A DNA stretch of 64,000 nucleotides, from the NCBI GenBank assembly GCA_022578965.1, contig MU400559.1:186001-250000 (forward strand), in the 5' to 3' direction. The notes under the pieces are model-generated. The model did not search any database and was not told the DNA's origin. It saw nothing but the letters and a program-made list of their open reading frames with translations. The DNA is from Xylaria sp. FL1777. Its lineage: Eukaryota; Ascomycota; Sordariomycetes; Xylariales; Xylariaceae. Below are positions 1-11,720 of the stretch, one piece after another. Position 1 is the first letter of the stretch, and each line of letters opens with the position of its first letter. A program made the position numbers and the translations under genes.

Positions 1-374
1 CGCGCTAGTATACACTCTTAATTGACTTTCTTTAGCGTGAGAAAGATGTTATTCATGTGGCCTTTATGGAGGCAGAGTTGAGGAGACTCAGGGCAACGAC
101 AACGCCCGAGCCCGAAGGTTCAGACTAATACTGAAATTGATACCTGGAGATTGATTTGCTGTTGTAATGCTATCTCTTCTTATGTCATATATCTAGTTCC
201 TCAGCAAAACAAAACTATTTTTAAATTAGCTAGTTACATCATTTATCGATCACGGCCTCTCCCTAGACTAACAACAGTAATGCCACTGACATATAAAGGG
301 GGCCGATGGCGGACATATTTCTCTGAACTCGGTTATGCATTTCACGTCTTTTCGTAGACGCAATATGATTGCCC
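1..374. other. Non-coding left edge
   Basis: Downstream of the kinase gene. I see no supported gene here. The only open stretch, about 68 codons near 151-357 on the plus strand, has no recognisable motif and is probably chance. Confidence 0.5.
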
Positions 375-1666
375 CTAATCCCTGAGAAAGCATCGAACAT
401 CTTCCGCCGTGGCTCGTTTATCATCGTCTACAACAAGTAAATGACGTTCAATGTATGCAAGAAAGGTGCGGAGTCTGTCATTACACTTGGCGAGACTTTT
501 TAGTAGCTTGATGTGCTGTTGTTGATATCAATACGCTGGGCATCGAATGGGCATTCGTAGATCAGAGAACTCACAGAAGTTACGGACTTCTTGACCTTAG
601 CAACTTTTCTCACTTCGATTGAGGGGGCTCGTAGTAACGGATCAGTGACTTCTTTTGTGAAGAAAGTATCCTCATAATGCCTACCCAGTGTTTGCGAACC
701 TGCAAGGGCTCCCGTGTCATTTTCACGTGCCCTTTGAAACCTCTCTACGCCGTGATAGCCAAGCAGGAACCATGTGATGAACTCCAGGTAGACGGCTCCT
801 AGGCACCATGAGTCCCATCGAAGCGATGCCATTTCTTTCTCAAGGTCCTTCTCAGGTGGCCGGTACGTCAGCGTGTGGACTAATTTCCAGGTTTGAACCT
901 GCCCATCCGCATCAACCTTCTGGGAAACTCCAAAGTCGGCGAGCTTCAGTTCAAATGAATACACGCTATCCACAATTGTCGGAAATGAGAGAATATTCTC
1001 GGGTTTGATGTCTCCGTGGATCTGAGCGGTTGGGCGTATCTGCCCAGGTGTGTGCGGACCCAGGCCATGCATGTAGGCGACGCCTTCAGCGATGCCAAGA
1101 CTCTGCTGCCACAGCCAGTCGACAGAACACCACTCCGGAAAGCTACGGTCAGGTTCATCAGGAGGGGTGGTCCTTTCCCACAACTGTCTCAGGCTACCGC
1201 CCCCAGCCCATGGAAACACGAGATATGAGGCCTCCTTACGCTTAAAGGCGGTAAGAAGAGGAACAATTCGCTCATGGGGACTGCCGAGCCTCCGATTCGC
1301 CCTGATTTCTCTCAGAAAGATCTGCTCGGACAGAAATGAGCTGGGTGTCTGCTTGATGATTTTCAGTGCGAAGTGGTCGTCTTCTCCCCCCTGAGATAGC
1401 ATCACGGGTCAGCAAACATACATTTACATTTTGCCTTTAGCGGTAAGATACAAATTTAAAAAAAAAGCCAGGCTGCCTACAAAGTTCCGATTATCGGGAT
1501 GAATTTTGATTTTCCTAACAACTGAAAACTGCCCCCCTTTTGCACTCTGACCCTCCCGTTTATCCTCCGGGAGTTCCAGTTCTGTCCACGGTGACGTTAT
1601 ATCGTCGTCTAGTCTCGTATAATTTTCGTCCGACGAGCCGAATTTCTTAAAATATAGCGGCGCCAT
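375..1666 (-). CDS. Protein kinase-like protein, three exons
   Basis: Predicted protein of about 380 aa. Exons are 1666-1481, 1390-575 and 515-375, with introns of 90 and 59 nt in phase 0. The glycine loop reads GGQFSVV (about residues 44-50), the ATP-binding lysine is in FALKII (K72), the catalytic loop is HGDIKPEN (about 187-194), and LADFGVSQ (about 212-219) is the Mg-binding DFG. RPPE stands in for APE. The catalytic loop has HGD rather than HRD. The last exon restores the normal C-lobe end (ERHLLVVDDDKRAT), which is lost if translation runs through the second intron into an early stop. It belongs to a broad fungal Ser/Thr kinase-like group whose substrates I cannot name. It is divergent from VPS3 with a 552-nt shared upstream region. 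Kinase fold is sure; activity is likely because K, D and DFG are present. Confidence 0.82.
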
Positions 1667-2218
1667 CCCACCATAACAGGCAGAAAACTTCTCTTCTCGA
1701 GGTGTCGAGTACTCTAGAGAGTGAGCACTAAGGTGGTGTGAGGGGCAAGCCCAGGATCATATACAAAGCGTTAGGCTACATCCTACGCTTCACGGGATGG
1801 ATTTTTTTATTAGGAAATAAAAAAATCAGAGAGAATTAACCGAATAGAAACGACTAAATCGAACTGACTGACTGACTGATTGTTATGCTGAAGGCATCGC
1901 GAGGTTCTGACATGAGGCCTGGCCTGGTGTTAGCCACTTTGGGGCTGACGCCTCGACGCCCCCTCCAAGCCACTTTATCCCCGGCCTATGGCTAAGGGGG
2001 AGCATGTACCTACCTAGGTACCTACCTACCTAGGCACCTATTATACCTACTCTTGAACCTGAATACTGAATACCTTCGAATCGCAACGCCTATCTCCCCC
2101 AACCTCCAGCTCGCTTACCTCTATCCTGCCGTCGTTGCATAATCACCACAGCCACCGATGCAATTGCGCTTCGGCATAATGCCCATATTTGTGGCCTTAT
2201 GATGCTGCCTACCCAGCT
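1667..2218. promoter_or_regulatory. Shared upstream region of kinase and VPS3
   Basis: 552 nt between two divergent start codons. It carries a GACT tandem near 1864-1880 and a dense ACCTACCTAGG block at 2006-2047. No clear TATA element is seen for either gene. Confidence 0.45.
2006..2047. repeat. ACCT/AGGT palindromic microsatellite
   Basis: Imperfect tandem of TACC/TAGG units that fold back on themselves (CCTACCTAGGTACC type). The same motif recurs in many intergenic regions of the window, including around 19.3-20.9, 43.2, 45.3 and 52.5-53.0 kb. Confidence 0.8.
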
Positions 2219-5200
2219 ATGGCACACGACGCGCATAGCAACGTAAGCTCCCAGAGCGTTCCGGGAACTGGCCCGTACGTCCTGCGCACCCTTTTCGCAG
2301 ATGTGCCACTCTCCGAAGATGGTTCCAAAGACGATATCAAAATCAATTGCGTCGAATATCTAGGTAGGTGACTCCTGTTATTCCTCAGACTCGGCCGTGG
2401 ACGCCTTGGCTGATCCAATGCGCGCCAGATCGCAACCTCTACGTGGGCACGTCAGACTCGGAGCTTCTTCACTTCTTCCAGATCCCTCCCGATCCCGCCG
2501 ATCGTTCCGGAATACCAACATTCATCCTTGCATCGCGACTCCGGCCTGCCTTCTCAGATCCCACTGGCGCACCCACGCCCTCTCGGCCTGGTGTGCAGGA
2601 GATATTGCTGCTGCCTGGCGTTGGAAAGGCCTGTGTTCTTTGCAACTCAACCGTCACCTTCTACTCTCTGCCAGAACTGAGCCCTGCCTTTGGTGGGCTG
2701 CAAGTCAAGAACTGCGGCTGGATTGGTGGTGTAGACCTCAACCAGGGCACCCGAGAGGCTGATGGTGCCACTATACTGCTATCTTTGAGCAGAAAGATCC
2801 AGGTCGTCAGAATTGGTGACGATGCTCGCGTCATTAAAAAGATCGATTTTGCAGCCAGCAAGTTATCTGTGAGGCGGGATACCATCGTCTGTGTCGCCGA
2901 CTCAAGGACCTATGCTCTTTTAGAAATCGATCGCCAACTCAAGATTCCCTTGATGTCAATCTCATCCCTAGATGAGATGCAGCCAGGCACGATTGTCGGT
3001 CAGGTCCAGGACATCTCGGGTAGTGCTGGAGGCGGCTTGTTGCGAAGCAATTCATCCGCCCAAGCCCGCGCGCAGGCAGAGAGTCCTGAACCACAGACGC
3101 ACCGAAGAGGCACAAGTCTGGGGAACCTAATCTCAGGCACCAATCGCAGGCAGGAGCAACATGCCGTTGAAACTGAGGAGCCCGGTAGTCGCTCAGTAAC
3201 GCCACCAGAATCAGTCGCTAGCCCGGGCCCGCTGGAGGCAGTATCTCCAGCTCAGCCAACTGTTCCTGATGAGACAGTCGAAGGTCGACCGGCTAGGGTC
3301 CATGCGCCAGGCCCTTCTTTTCTCAAACCTCACATTGTCTCACCAACTCCGGAAGAATTCCTGCTGGTTACGGGTACTAGTCCATTGGACCCCGGGATCG
3401 GCATGTTCGTAAATACGGAGGGAGAACCAACTCGTCCTACCATCGAATTTGATCGCTATCCTAGGCAAATAGTCGTTGATGGAGGGCCTTTGGATCCATC
3501 ATCTACCCGATCGTCGTTCAGCCCGGAAGAAGAGGGATTTGTTCTTGCCTCAATGAGCAGGGAACTAAAAGACGGTATACACTACGGCCTGGAAATCCAA
3601 CGCTGGGATGCTGATGCTGCGGAGAATGTGCCCATAAAATATTGGCTTGAGCCTAATCAGAACGATACTATAAAAATAAAAGTCCCTCAATCACTTGGAA
3701 TTCGGTCGCTTCTGGGAGCTGACGACACACATTCTCAAGAAATTGTCGATCGGCTTTGCAGGCGAAGATTTACCCCGTTTCAGTCCGGAAATGTAGAAGC
3801 CTCTTCCGTATCACTGAAGAGCGTTGATTCGCGAACAGCATTATCAATGGAGAGGATGTCCAGAGAGAAGGAGCTATTTGACAGAGATAATGATTCACAA
3901 GATGATGAATCGCTACCTGAAGGGTGGCAAGCAACCCGCAATATAGAGGAAGAAGAGTTTGCTCGCCGACTAGCGGGGACCACAGCTCGCTTGGCTGTTT
4001 GGTCTGGTCCATATATATGGTGGGCTATGCGCAACCCTTTAATACTCCAGTTAGATACCCAACTTGAGGCTACCAATATCATGTCAAACGGGACCCCTCA
4101 AAGGCGACGAGAGCTATTCAAGATCATCAACTCGTTTCGTGGGCGTGATGCCAGGTCCGAGCTAGAATTTTTGACCTTCAGCTACATACGACAGCAGGTT
4201 GGAATTTTGCTATTGATCAGCTTCCTCAAATCTACAGAAAATTCCTTCGCAGAAGCTGAACTTCAAGCGATGGAAGAGGTTTTAGTCGACAGCCAACTCG
4301 ATCCTCGTGTTGTGTTGTCCATAGTTCCTGGCGTGCGAAATGAAGTTATCGAAACCCGACGAGGGATTTGGATCTTTGGCGGCGTTAAAACGACAGCTGA
4401 AGCCTTTATTTCTAGCTCGGACTTTGATAACAAGGTCCAGACCACCCTGAGTGCACTCACCCAGCCAGTCCTTCAATTTCTTAGACGATTCCTTAGTACC
4501 TGGCGACGGAAAAAGGGATTTGGAAGTGTGCCCGACGAGAACGAGGTGTTTCGCACTGTGGATGCTGCTCTCCTTGCGGTATTGCTTGAGCTGGACCAGT
4601 ACTCGCCTAGCCGTCCAATTCGTGCTGAGCTGTACGAGCTTGTCGACAGCGGAGTTGATTGTTTTGACAGAGCAGAAACTTTAATCGAGTCGTATCATCG
4701 GCTATTTGTGCTCAGCAGACTCTACCAGAGTAGGAAAATGGCCCAGGAGGTGCTTGAGACATGGAGACGAATTATTGAAGAGGGAAAAAATGACGGTGGT
4801 GAATTTCAAGATGGCGAGCTACGTGTACGCGAATATCTAACAAAAATCAGTAACCAAAGCCTCGTGCAAGAATATGGTCTCTGGTTAGCAAACCGAAACC
4901 CAAGACTTGGTGTTCAAGTTTTTGCAGATGATAGAGGTAAAGCTCCTAAATTCGAGCCTACTTACGTTGTCGAACTCCTCAGGGCCGACGCTCCAGAAGC
5001 TGTCAAGTACTATCTTGAGTTCCTCGTGTTCGGTAAAGGACATACGATCTATGTCAATGAGTTGATAAACTACTATCTCGATGTTGTCGTCACCCATCTA
5101 CAGACATCATCGGAAGCTCGGGACGCTGTTTTGTCAACGTACGACGCGTATCGTGCACTACAGCCACCAAAACCGACCTACCGTCAATTTCTCACGGACA

Positions 5201-5874
5201 ACGCTCCGGCTGATAACGAGGCATGGGATAGTCGATTACGTCTCCTCCAACTTCTTGGCGGCAAGTATGAATACGACTCGTCAGTGATTAGAGATCGAAT
5301 CACTAGCCTGAGGAGAGTTGCCGATGACCTGTTAGTTCCGGAAACAATCATTCTTGATGGCCGAGAGCAAAATCACGAAAATGCCTTGCGCCTTCTGGTT
5401 CACCGCTTGGGAGATTATGATACAGCCGTCGCGTATTGCTTTCGCGGCGGTGCGAGTGTTTACAGTATCTACCAAGCCGAGGCACAAGGTCCAACCCCTA
5501 CGGGCCCTAAAGATTCCAAAGCATCAAAGCGGCGTAAGAGCGCGCCACCAACCCAGAATGAACAGGCTCGACTATTCCGACACCTCTTAGGGGAATTTCT
5601 GAAGCTCGAAGATGTTAGCGACCGCGTGGAGCAGACAAGCCTACTCCTGGAGAAGTTTGGTAGTTGGTTCGATGTAAGCGATATATTGTCGGTAATACCA
5701 GATAGTTGGAGCGTAGATTTAGTCGCTGGATTTCTCATCAAGGCGCTTCGGCAAATTGTTGTCGAGAAGAACGAGACTTCAGTGGCGAGGTCACTGAGCT
5801 CTGCGCAAAACCTTAAGATCCAGCATGAGTTGATTGTGAAGATCGAAGAGAAAGGCCCAAGTATTGAGACTTAA
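2219..5874 (+). CDS. Vps3/TGFBRAP1-like CORVET subunit
   Basis: About 1196 aa from exons 2219-2363 and 2429-5874 (65-nt intron, donor GTAGGT, acceptor CAG, phase 1). The frame is closed by a stop just upstream, so ATG 2219 is the first start. The N-terminal CNH/beta-propeller begins around residue 20 with INCVEYLDRNLYVGTSD, closely resembling the equivalent stretch of TGFBRAP1. The C-terminal alpha-solenoid has the family pattern LGVQVF...YLEFLVFGK and IPDSWSVDL. Known role: the Vps3 subunit of CORVET binds Rab5-type GTPase and tethers endosomes before fusion. A Ser/Pro/Glu-rich, probably disordered insertion lies at roughly residues 215-300, and another charged linker follows the RNIEEEEF region. 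The C-terminal zinc-binding CxxC segment of the human protein is not visible. Vps39 (HOPS) is the alternative, but the N-terminus fits Vps3 better. Confidence 0.85.
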
Positions 5875-7284
5875 AAAATTAAGGGACGCTCATAAAAACG
5901 CTTTAGAAATATCATCCTTAATGAACTATCTAATCTAACGATTCTTGCCATGCGTTTGTGAGTCTTTCTCCTATCAAACCCGTCCAATCCCTCTCATGCA
6001 TATTGAGACCGTTCCACCACAAGTAGAGCGTACGCGACTACAGGTCAGAGCACTTCGCCTTCTTGCGAGGTACTTGTCCACACGCACTTCCCGCCGCCGT
6101 TCTTGAATCCCTCACGTATTGCCCATCTCATTCCTCGTATTCCCCAATACCCTTTTTAGACCATCCCAGTCGCTGCCGTACTCCTCGAGCCCTCCATATC
6201 AACAAGCCACGTCGGTGAACCGCTGCTGTGGAATCATGAAGTTGGACATGAACGAGCGCTGTGCCATACTCTTCGTCTTTAATCCCCTTTATAGTCGGCA
6301 TGGCATCGCTTGTACGTGGGCGCCAAGTCTAATACGCTATCACTTGTCTCACGCCGCGTTCCCATATTAAAGAGAATGGTTACGCTGGTGCGTGGGATTG
6401 GTGTTAGACGGTACTGGCTGCTTGGATAAGTCCTTGGATTAATAACAGGGCTTTTGGAGTTTGCAGGCTGTTGTCGCTTATGGGTGGTTGACATATCCTA
6501 TTTCTGGCCTTTCTATTATTAAACTTATAGCACCTGAGATCATATAACACTCAAACGAAGCTCATAGAGTTAATAATGAAAGCGAACATTGATCACTATA
6601 ATCGGTGGCTGTCCGTAGAGCATCAGGGCACTTAACCATAGCATCTGTGCGTCCCGAGACCGATGAATCATGACCATGTGTTGCAGCAATATAGGGATGA
6701 CAATGTTTATAGAATGAACCATCACCATATTCCCGGAACTTATTTCTCTATCTCATTTACAATATCAACATACACCACAAATCTTATAGTGTTGTGAAGC
6801 TAAGTAATACAACAATCAGTGCTAATAGAGTAGATCATATAGACACCTCAGACAAGAACAAGTTTGCAAACTTTAATCTCATGGAAGTTAATAAGTTAGA
6901 TCCATAGCGTGTGTCATAGTCAAGATATATCCATTCCCTCATAGGATCTCTGCCCTCTAATCAGCCATGTGTACCAGCAACATTTGCTTGGGTAACCCAC
7001 AGGATAAGCTCCCCTTGCTTTGTCCTTCCCAGGATCTCGATAGAACACGATCCAAGAAGTTCCAGGTAATATCTAATACACGGCCATCGATTCTGACTAT
7101 CTAAGATCCTGAATATATCTAGACTCCACAAACCACTGAATCGCCTACTCACGAAGAAGTCGATAATGCGAGCCGGAGACAGAAGATATTCGACAGATAC
7201 TAGTGCCAGTTAGGAAACTATCATGCACAGCGTTCTTATAAAAGATATAGCTCGAATTAATATCCTCTCCTATTTCTCGTCGTC
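5875..7284. other. Gene-free, AT-rich spacer with a possible gene fragment
   Basis: 3' flank of VPS3 followed by AT-rich DNA. On the minus strand, 7215-6961 stays open for about 84 codons and reads as plausible protein (IIDFFVSRR, RYYLELLGSC, GRTKQGELI), but it has no ATG, no partner exon that I can join and no family I recognise. It may be a gene fragment or chance. Confidence 0.4.
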
Positions 7285-7838
7285 ATGGACGCCGGGCTAA
7301 TACCGAACACAACATCGGAGACGGCGGCGCTAACCCATAAGACCTGCGATAGCCACATACATTACAACGGCCCGTCACTCGGACATCGTACGTCCACTTC
7401 TATTTCTACACGTTTACATTACCACTCACCCTATTCCTACTCTCCCTTTCTCCACATAGTTCCTTACCCGTGACTATATATATTCCGAACAGCGCAGAGA
7501 AACGTTGTTGCAGTTTCACGGACTTATACTAAAGCGACTTACTAACCTCCCACCACCCTTCTCAAGCACGCAACATCTCCGCCCGCGACAAGTGCATCGT
7601 CGGCATCATCCTAGGCGGCACGGCGATCCTTGCGGCTGTGTGTTTGCTCATTATCCGCTGGAGGAAGCAAAGGGCGAAGATACGGGATGCTCGGAGGAAG
7701 GCGAAGGGGAAGGGGAAGGGGGTGGAGAAAGGGGCCGGAGTGGCGCCTCCAGGGTCGGTTCCGCCGAAAGGGGGTGGGGAGGGTGCTGGTGAGGTTAGGG
7801 TTCTTCCGGGACGGAGCATCAGTTGGGGAGACTGTTAG
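7285..7838 (+). CDS. Small predicted single-pass membrane protein
   Basis: Hidden two-exon gene model of about 124 aa: exon 7285-7387 and exon 7567-7838, joined through a 179-nt intron with donor GTACGT, a TACTAAC branch site and acceptor AAG, in phase. The N-terminal about 40 residues contain N-glycosylation-like NTT and NIS motifs. A hydrophobic segment of about 20 residues follows (IVGIILGGTAILAAVCLLII), then a strongly basic stop-transfer RWRKQR and a Lys/Gly/Pro-rich tail. This suggests an extracytoplasmic N-terminus and a cytosolic basic tail. No family is recognised. It converges on the BCS1-like gene 355 nt away. The exact splice acceptor is the weak point, since AAG is less usual than CAG or TAG. 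Confidence 0.45.
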
Positions 7839-8193
7839 ACCGTCTACTGTTGGGAAGGGATGTTACGTTGCGTTTCTGGAAATGTTCACCGTGGACTTTA
7901 TACGTATGTTGTGGTGGGACGTGAGTAGATAGAATGCCTTTCATTAAGGTCTCACTGTCTAATTGTATTTCACACGCTCGGGATAGTCTGGACTATCTAA
8001 TGCTGCCTGCCTACTTCTCTAGGTCTCCCGACTTCCGACTGAAAAGTAAGAAAAGCCTGGAAACCAAATGAATTATGTTAGACTCTAGGAAATGTCGCAA
8101 GTCCCGAATCGTAATATATGCCTAATGTTTTCCCCTCATTGCTCATGACTATGAACATTCATTGCTTGACACTGACTTCTATAGGTATCGTCT
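7839..8193. other. Convergent 3' spacer
   Basis: 355 nt between the small membrane-protein gene and the BCS1-like gene, which point at each other. No further feature is seen. Confidence 0.6.
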
Positions 8194-10312
8194 CTATTGA
8201 ACCTGCGATACCTTGGTCCTATTCACTTTCTGCTTGATAAGCGCCGCAACCCACTTGTCCGCCTCCTCGACGGCCCGGCGGGGTTGCTTCTTCCGCTTGA
8301 GGAGGTACCCCTGGATCTCGGCGGGCGAGAATTCACCGTTGGGGATCTTGTCGCTGAACTGACGGGCTATCTCGGGGAGTTCTTCGATGGAGATGTCTAG
8401 TTCCCCAGAGCGCACCGCGCTAGATGTCTCGGGAGACAAGACACTCCCATTAGTAGACGGTGAAGAGGTCCCGGACACTTTGCCGTTGAGCACGGCATTT
8501 CCGTTGAGTGCGGGCTTGGAATCCACGTGGTGAGGTCGACCTTGGTCACCTTCGTACATGCGGATAAATAATTCTTTGGCCTGTTCCTTCGTGGCGAATG
8601 TGAATTCAACCTGTAAATCGACGCGGCCGGGCCTGATCAAGGCTTCGTCAAGGCTTTCGGGGACATTGGTCGTCATGATGAGAACACGGCCCTCATGGCT
8701 AGCTACACCGTCGATGGCGTTGAGCAGACCGGATAAAGAGATGCCCTTCTTCTGATCCTCTGAATCTTTCTTGAGTACCTTGGCTAGTTCCTTGATGTCA
8801 TTTGATGTAGTCTTGTCGGAATCTTCTTTGTTCTCCTTCTCCTTTTTGGAGGCCCGCTCAGCGGCCCGAACTTCTTCAACTGGTCGTCGGAGACCCGCTG
8901 TGTCAATATCTTCGAGGAGAACCACACAGCGTCGCGGCAGGGTACTGAACAAACTACTTAGGTCTTCTTCTGTTAGGGTTGGCTCAAGGAGCGAGATGAC
9001 GTGGATATCAAGGCCGAATACACCAGCCAGTGCAAAAGAGAGTGATGTCTTTCCTGTGCCTGGAGGGCCGTGGAAGAGATATCCCCGGCGGAGTGGTATT
9101 CCGCGGTTTGCATACCACAGCGGAGTTTCTGGGTGTAGATATTCGTTTATGTCAGCGAGCACTTGTAGTTTCTGATTCTGGTCGAGAACAACTGTCTTCA
9201 TATCTCGTACTGGTCTATTAGCGACCTGCTGCCAGTTATGTCGAGCCCTTCGCATGTACACCGGGCATGGCCGTTTTACGATTGTCCGGGCTTGATGGTC
9301 ACTGTAGTATTGCTCTTTCGCATGGGCGAGAAGTTGTTTAATCGGTTCTGAAGTGTATGGTTAGTATATATGTAAATACAAGTTTAATATTCACATAGTA
9401 GTAGGAGAAATGGGGAGAGTATGCATACCAGGGCTTCTCCATAGGCACGAAACCATAAGATCTTCCTTGTCCTTGAATCCGCTAAATCCCGCGCCGGCAG
9501 CATCATCAAAGATCGACTCCTTTTTGCGATGAAGTCTAAAGTACTGGCCTTTCCACCAGAAACTATGCAGTCCTATAGCCGGAATGAACTGCGGCCTCTA
9601 TAGAAAAGATGAGTTAGTATTAGAGGTGGAAGAATTGAAAGCTGTGACTATACATATATAATACGAGAAACTTACCGCTCTCGCCTCCTGGTTAGAGAAG
9701 TTGAGATATAAACCCGAACGGTCGCGTGCTACGGTTGAAGCGTCTTCATCCTCCCAAGCCGTCTTACTAACGGTCTCAGCCATCAAGGATCGAGAATTCA
9801 CCATCTTCGGCTGCCTGGAGAGCCAGACCATCAAGTGCAGGTAAATGTCGTCGGTGCTGCTGATGTGAACGGTGCTCATGATATACTGGGTGAAGATCCC
9901 ATAGAAGAAGTAATATATCTGTCGAATAACCTTATTGGCCGCCCACTGTAACATACAGGGTCAGTTATTCATATTTTGATCTTGTGGGAGCGATTGAAGC
10001 TCTTAAAATATAGTTTTCGCCAGAAAATGAGCGTCAATCCTCCACCTAAGGTGTCACCAAAATAGGAAGAGAATAAGTCTTAAAGTTACTTACTATAAAT
10101 CCCAACACTGTCAGGAGGACCGTCGGATCCCAGCCAAGCCAGTTACCGATAAATCGATAAATGGGAGCAAATCCTTTCAGGCCGACGAGTGGCAGTATGC
10201 TCTCAACGACGTTGACTGGCACGCCGAGAGGCACGGATGTATTATTTCCGGTAGTTGTGGCATTTTCTACTGCCTCGGGGAGTATTCCTCTGATCAAAGA
10301 GGTAATATCCAT
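8194..10312 (-). CDS. BCS1-type AAA ATPase
   Basis: About 603 aa from four exons (10312-10094, 9945-9676, 9597-9429, 9347-8194; introns 148, 78 and 81 nt, all phase-consistent). The N-terminus (residues about 50-95) holds hydrophobic stretches around GWDPTVLLTVLGFI, fitting the membrane anchor and BCS1_N domain. The AAA module has Walker A GPPGTGKT (313-320), Walker B VVLLEDID (361-368), sensor-1 TTN and the arginine-finger region IRPGRVD. Family role: Bcs1 sits in the inner mitochondrial membrane and translocates the folded Rieske protein into complex III. A long Lys/Glu/Asp-rich insertion after Walker B and a Ser/Asn-rich linker near the C-terminus are typical of expanded fungal BCS1 paralogues, so this may not be the housekeeping BCS1. 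ATG 10312 is the first in-frame ATG after a stop. Confidence 0.86.
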
Positions 10313-11720
10313 TTCTTTTCTGACGAGCCCCCTATCAATCACTGAGAGACGGCTGTTCAATGAATGCTGAATCTCAAAGTATAGTGATAGATGATCTATG
10401 AATTAGAGAGCAGGTGCTAACAACCCAGATTTGGTATTACCGAGGAACGAGAGTGTTGAATAGAACACGCAGCTGGGGCTGTTGGGAGAGGCAGCCGATA
10501 TATATATATGAAAGGCCTGGAAGCCTAGAAAGAGTACATACAATAGCTGCACGGACCTTATAGCCTCGCCAGAGACCTGGACTGGACAGAACGACAATGG
10601 ATAGTTTGTTCTCCCCTGTTTGCAACGAGCACAGACTCTAAAGATGAGTGGCAAACCCGTGGGTCAGAATCCAACTGCCTGGACACGTCACTGTCTTAGT
10701 AGGTAGTGTCTCCCCGCGACAGACAACTCCTTCACTATTGTAGAGTCTTGATACCCCAATAGAGCCCCAACTTCAAGAACGCCTAGCAATGGTCCGGCTT
10801 GCATATGCACTGAGGCGATGCAGGTCCTTGCGCCGTCCGTTTTCGATTTAGGATGGTTGACTCATCGGGTACTATAACCTAACGTACAGGGGGATTCACG
10901 GTGGAAACTTTACGGATAGATTTCATTCGCTGCTCACATTGTGGGTGGAGAGAGACGGATCCAAAGAGCTGGGGGCATACTACGTAGGGCAGAGCACGGG
11001 ACGTAAGATCATCAATTGCGGTGTACGAGATTGGGTGCAATGTGTAATAATTACGGGTACGAAGACTAGATGTATGTAGATTGGCTGCCTATCATTGTGC
11101 TGATGTGCATCAGGCAACAACAACAACTGCCTTTCTGCTGTGGCCCTCTTCTCGCCTGGCTTCCAAGTGGTGCGCGGGACTTTGGTTAACACGGGTAAGC
11201 TGCAATATGTAGGTATCGCCAACTTGTCGCTCAATATAATCTATATACACTGGCTGATCCAGTACCTTTACGGATTTGCCGATCTCGGTTGTTTTCCGAG
11301 GTATTCATGGATCTCTGCAGCCTCTGCAATGAGGCTCATTCTTGGCACTATTGCGGCGGAGACGGTTCGAGTCGGCCGCTGTTGTGACTTTTCGTACAAG
11401 TACCACTGGTCCATTCCTCGCATGAGCTTAGGTGGACTAGTTCGGTTCGTATATAGCATATTTTAGCAGAGTGACTGATAATTGGCTACCCCTCACTGCG
11501 TACAACAGTTTCTAATCCATCCATAAATGCTATTGTACGATTGTACGCGAAGCTCCGTGCTTTCTAGCCGGCGCTGAGTCGGGGTTGTCAAGGAGTGGCT
11601 CCCTTCACCCTGCGATGCAACATTTGTGTTTAGCGAGAGGCATATCGGGACGAGAATACGTGTTGTGTGTTTGGGCGGACACTATAACGGGCTCTCTGGA
11701 TATCTTAATGTAGGTAGACT
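10313..11720. other. Spacer between BCS1-like and PWP2 genes
   Basis: About 1.4 kb comprising the upstream region of the BCS1-like gene and the 3' flank of PWP2. No supported coding region; several 60-110 codon open frames lack motifs. Confidence 0.55.
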
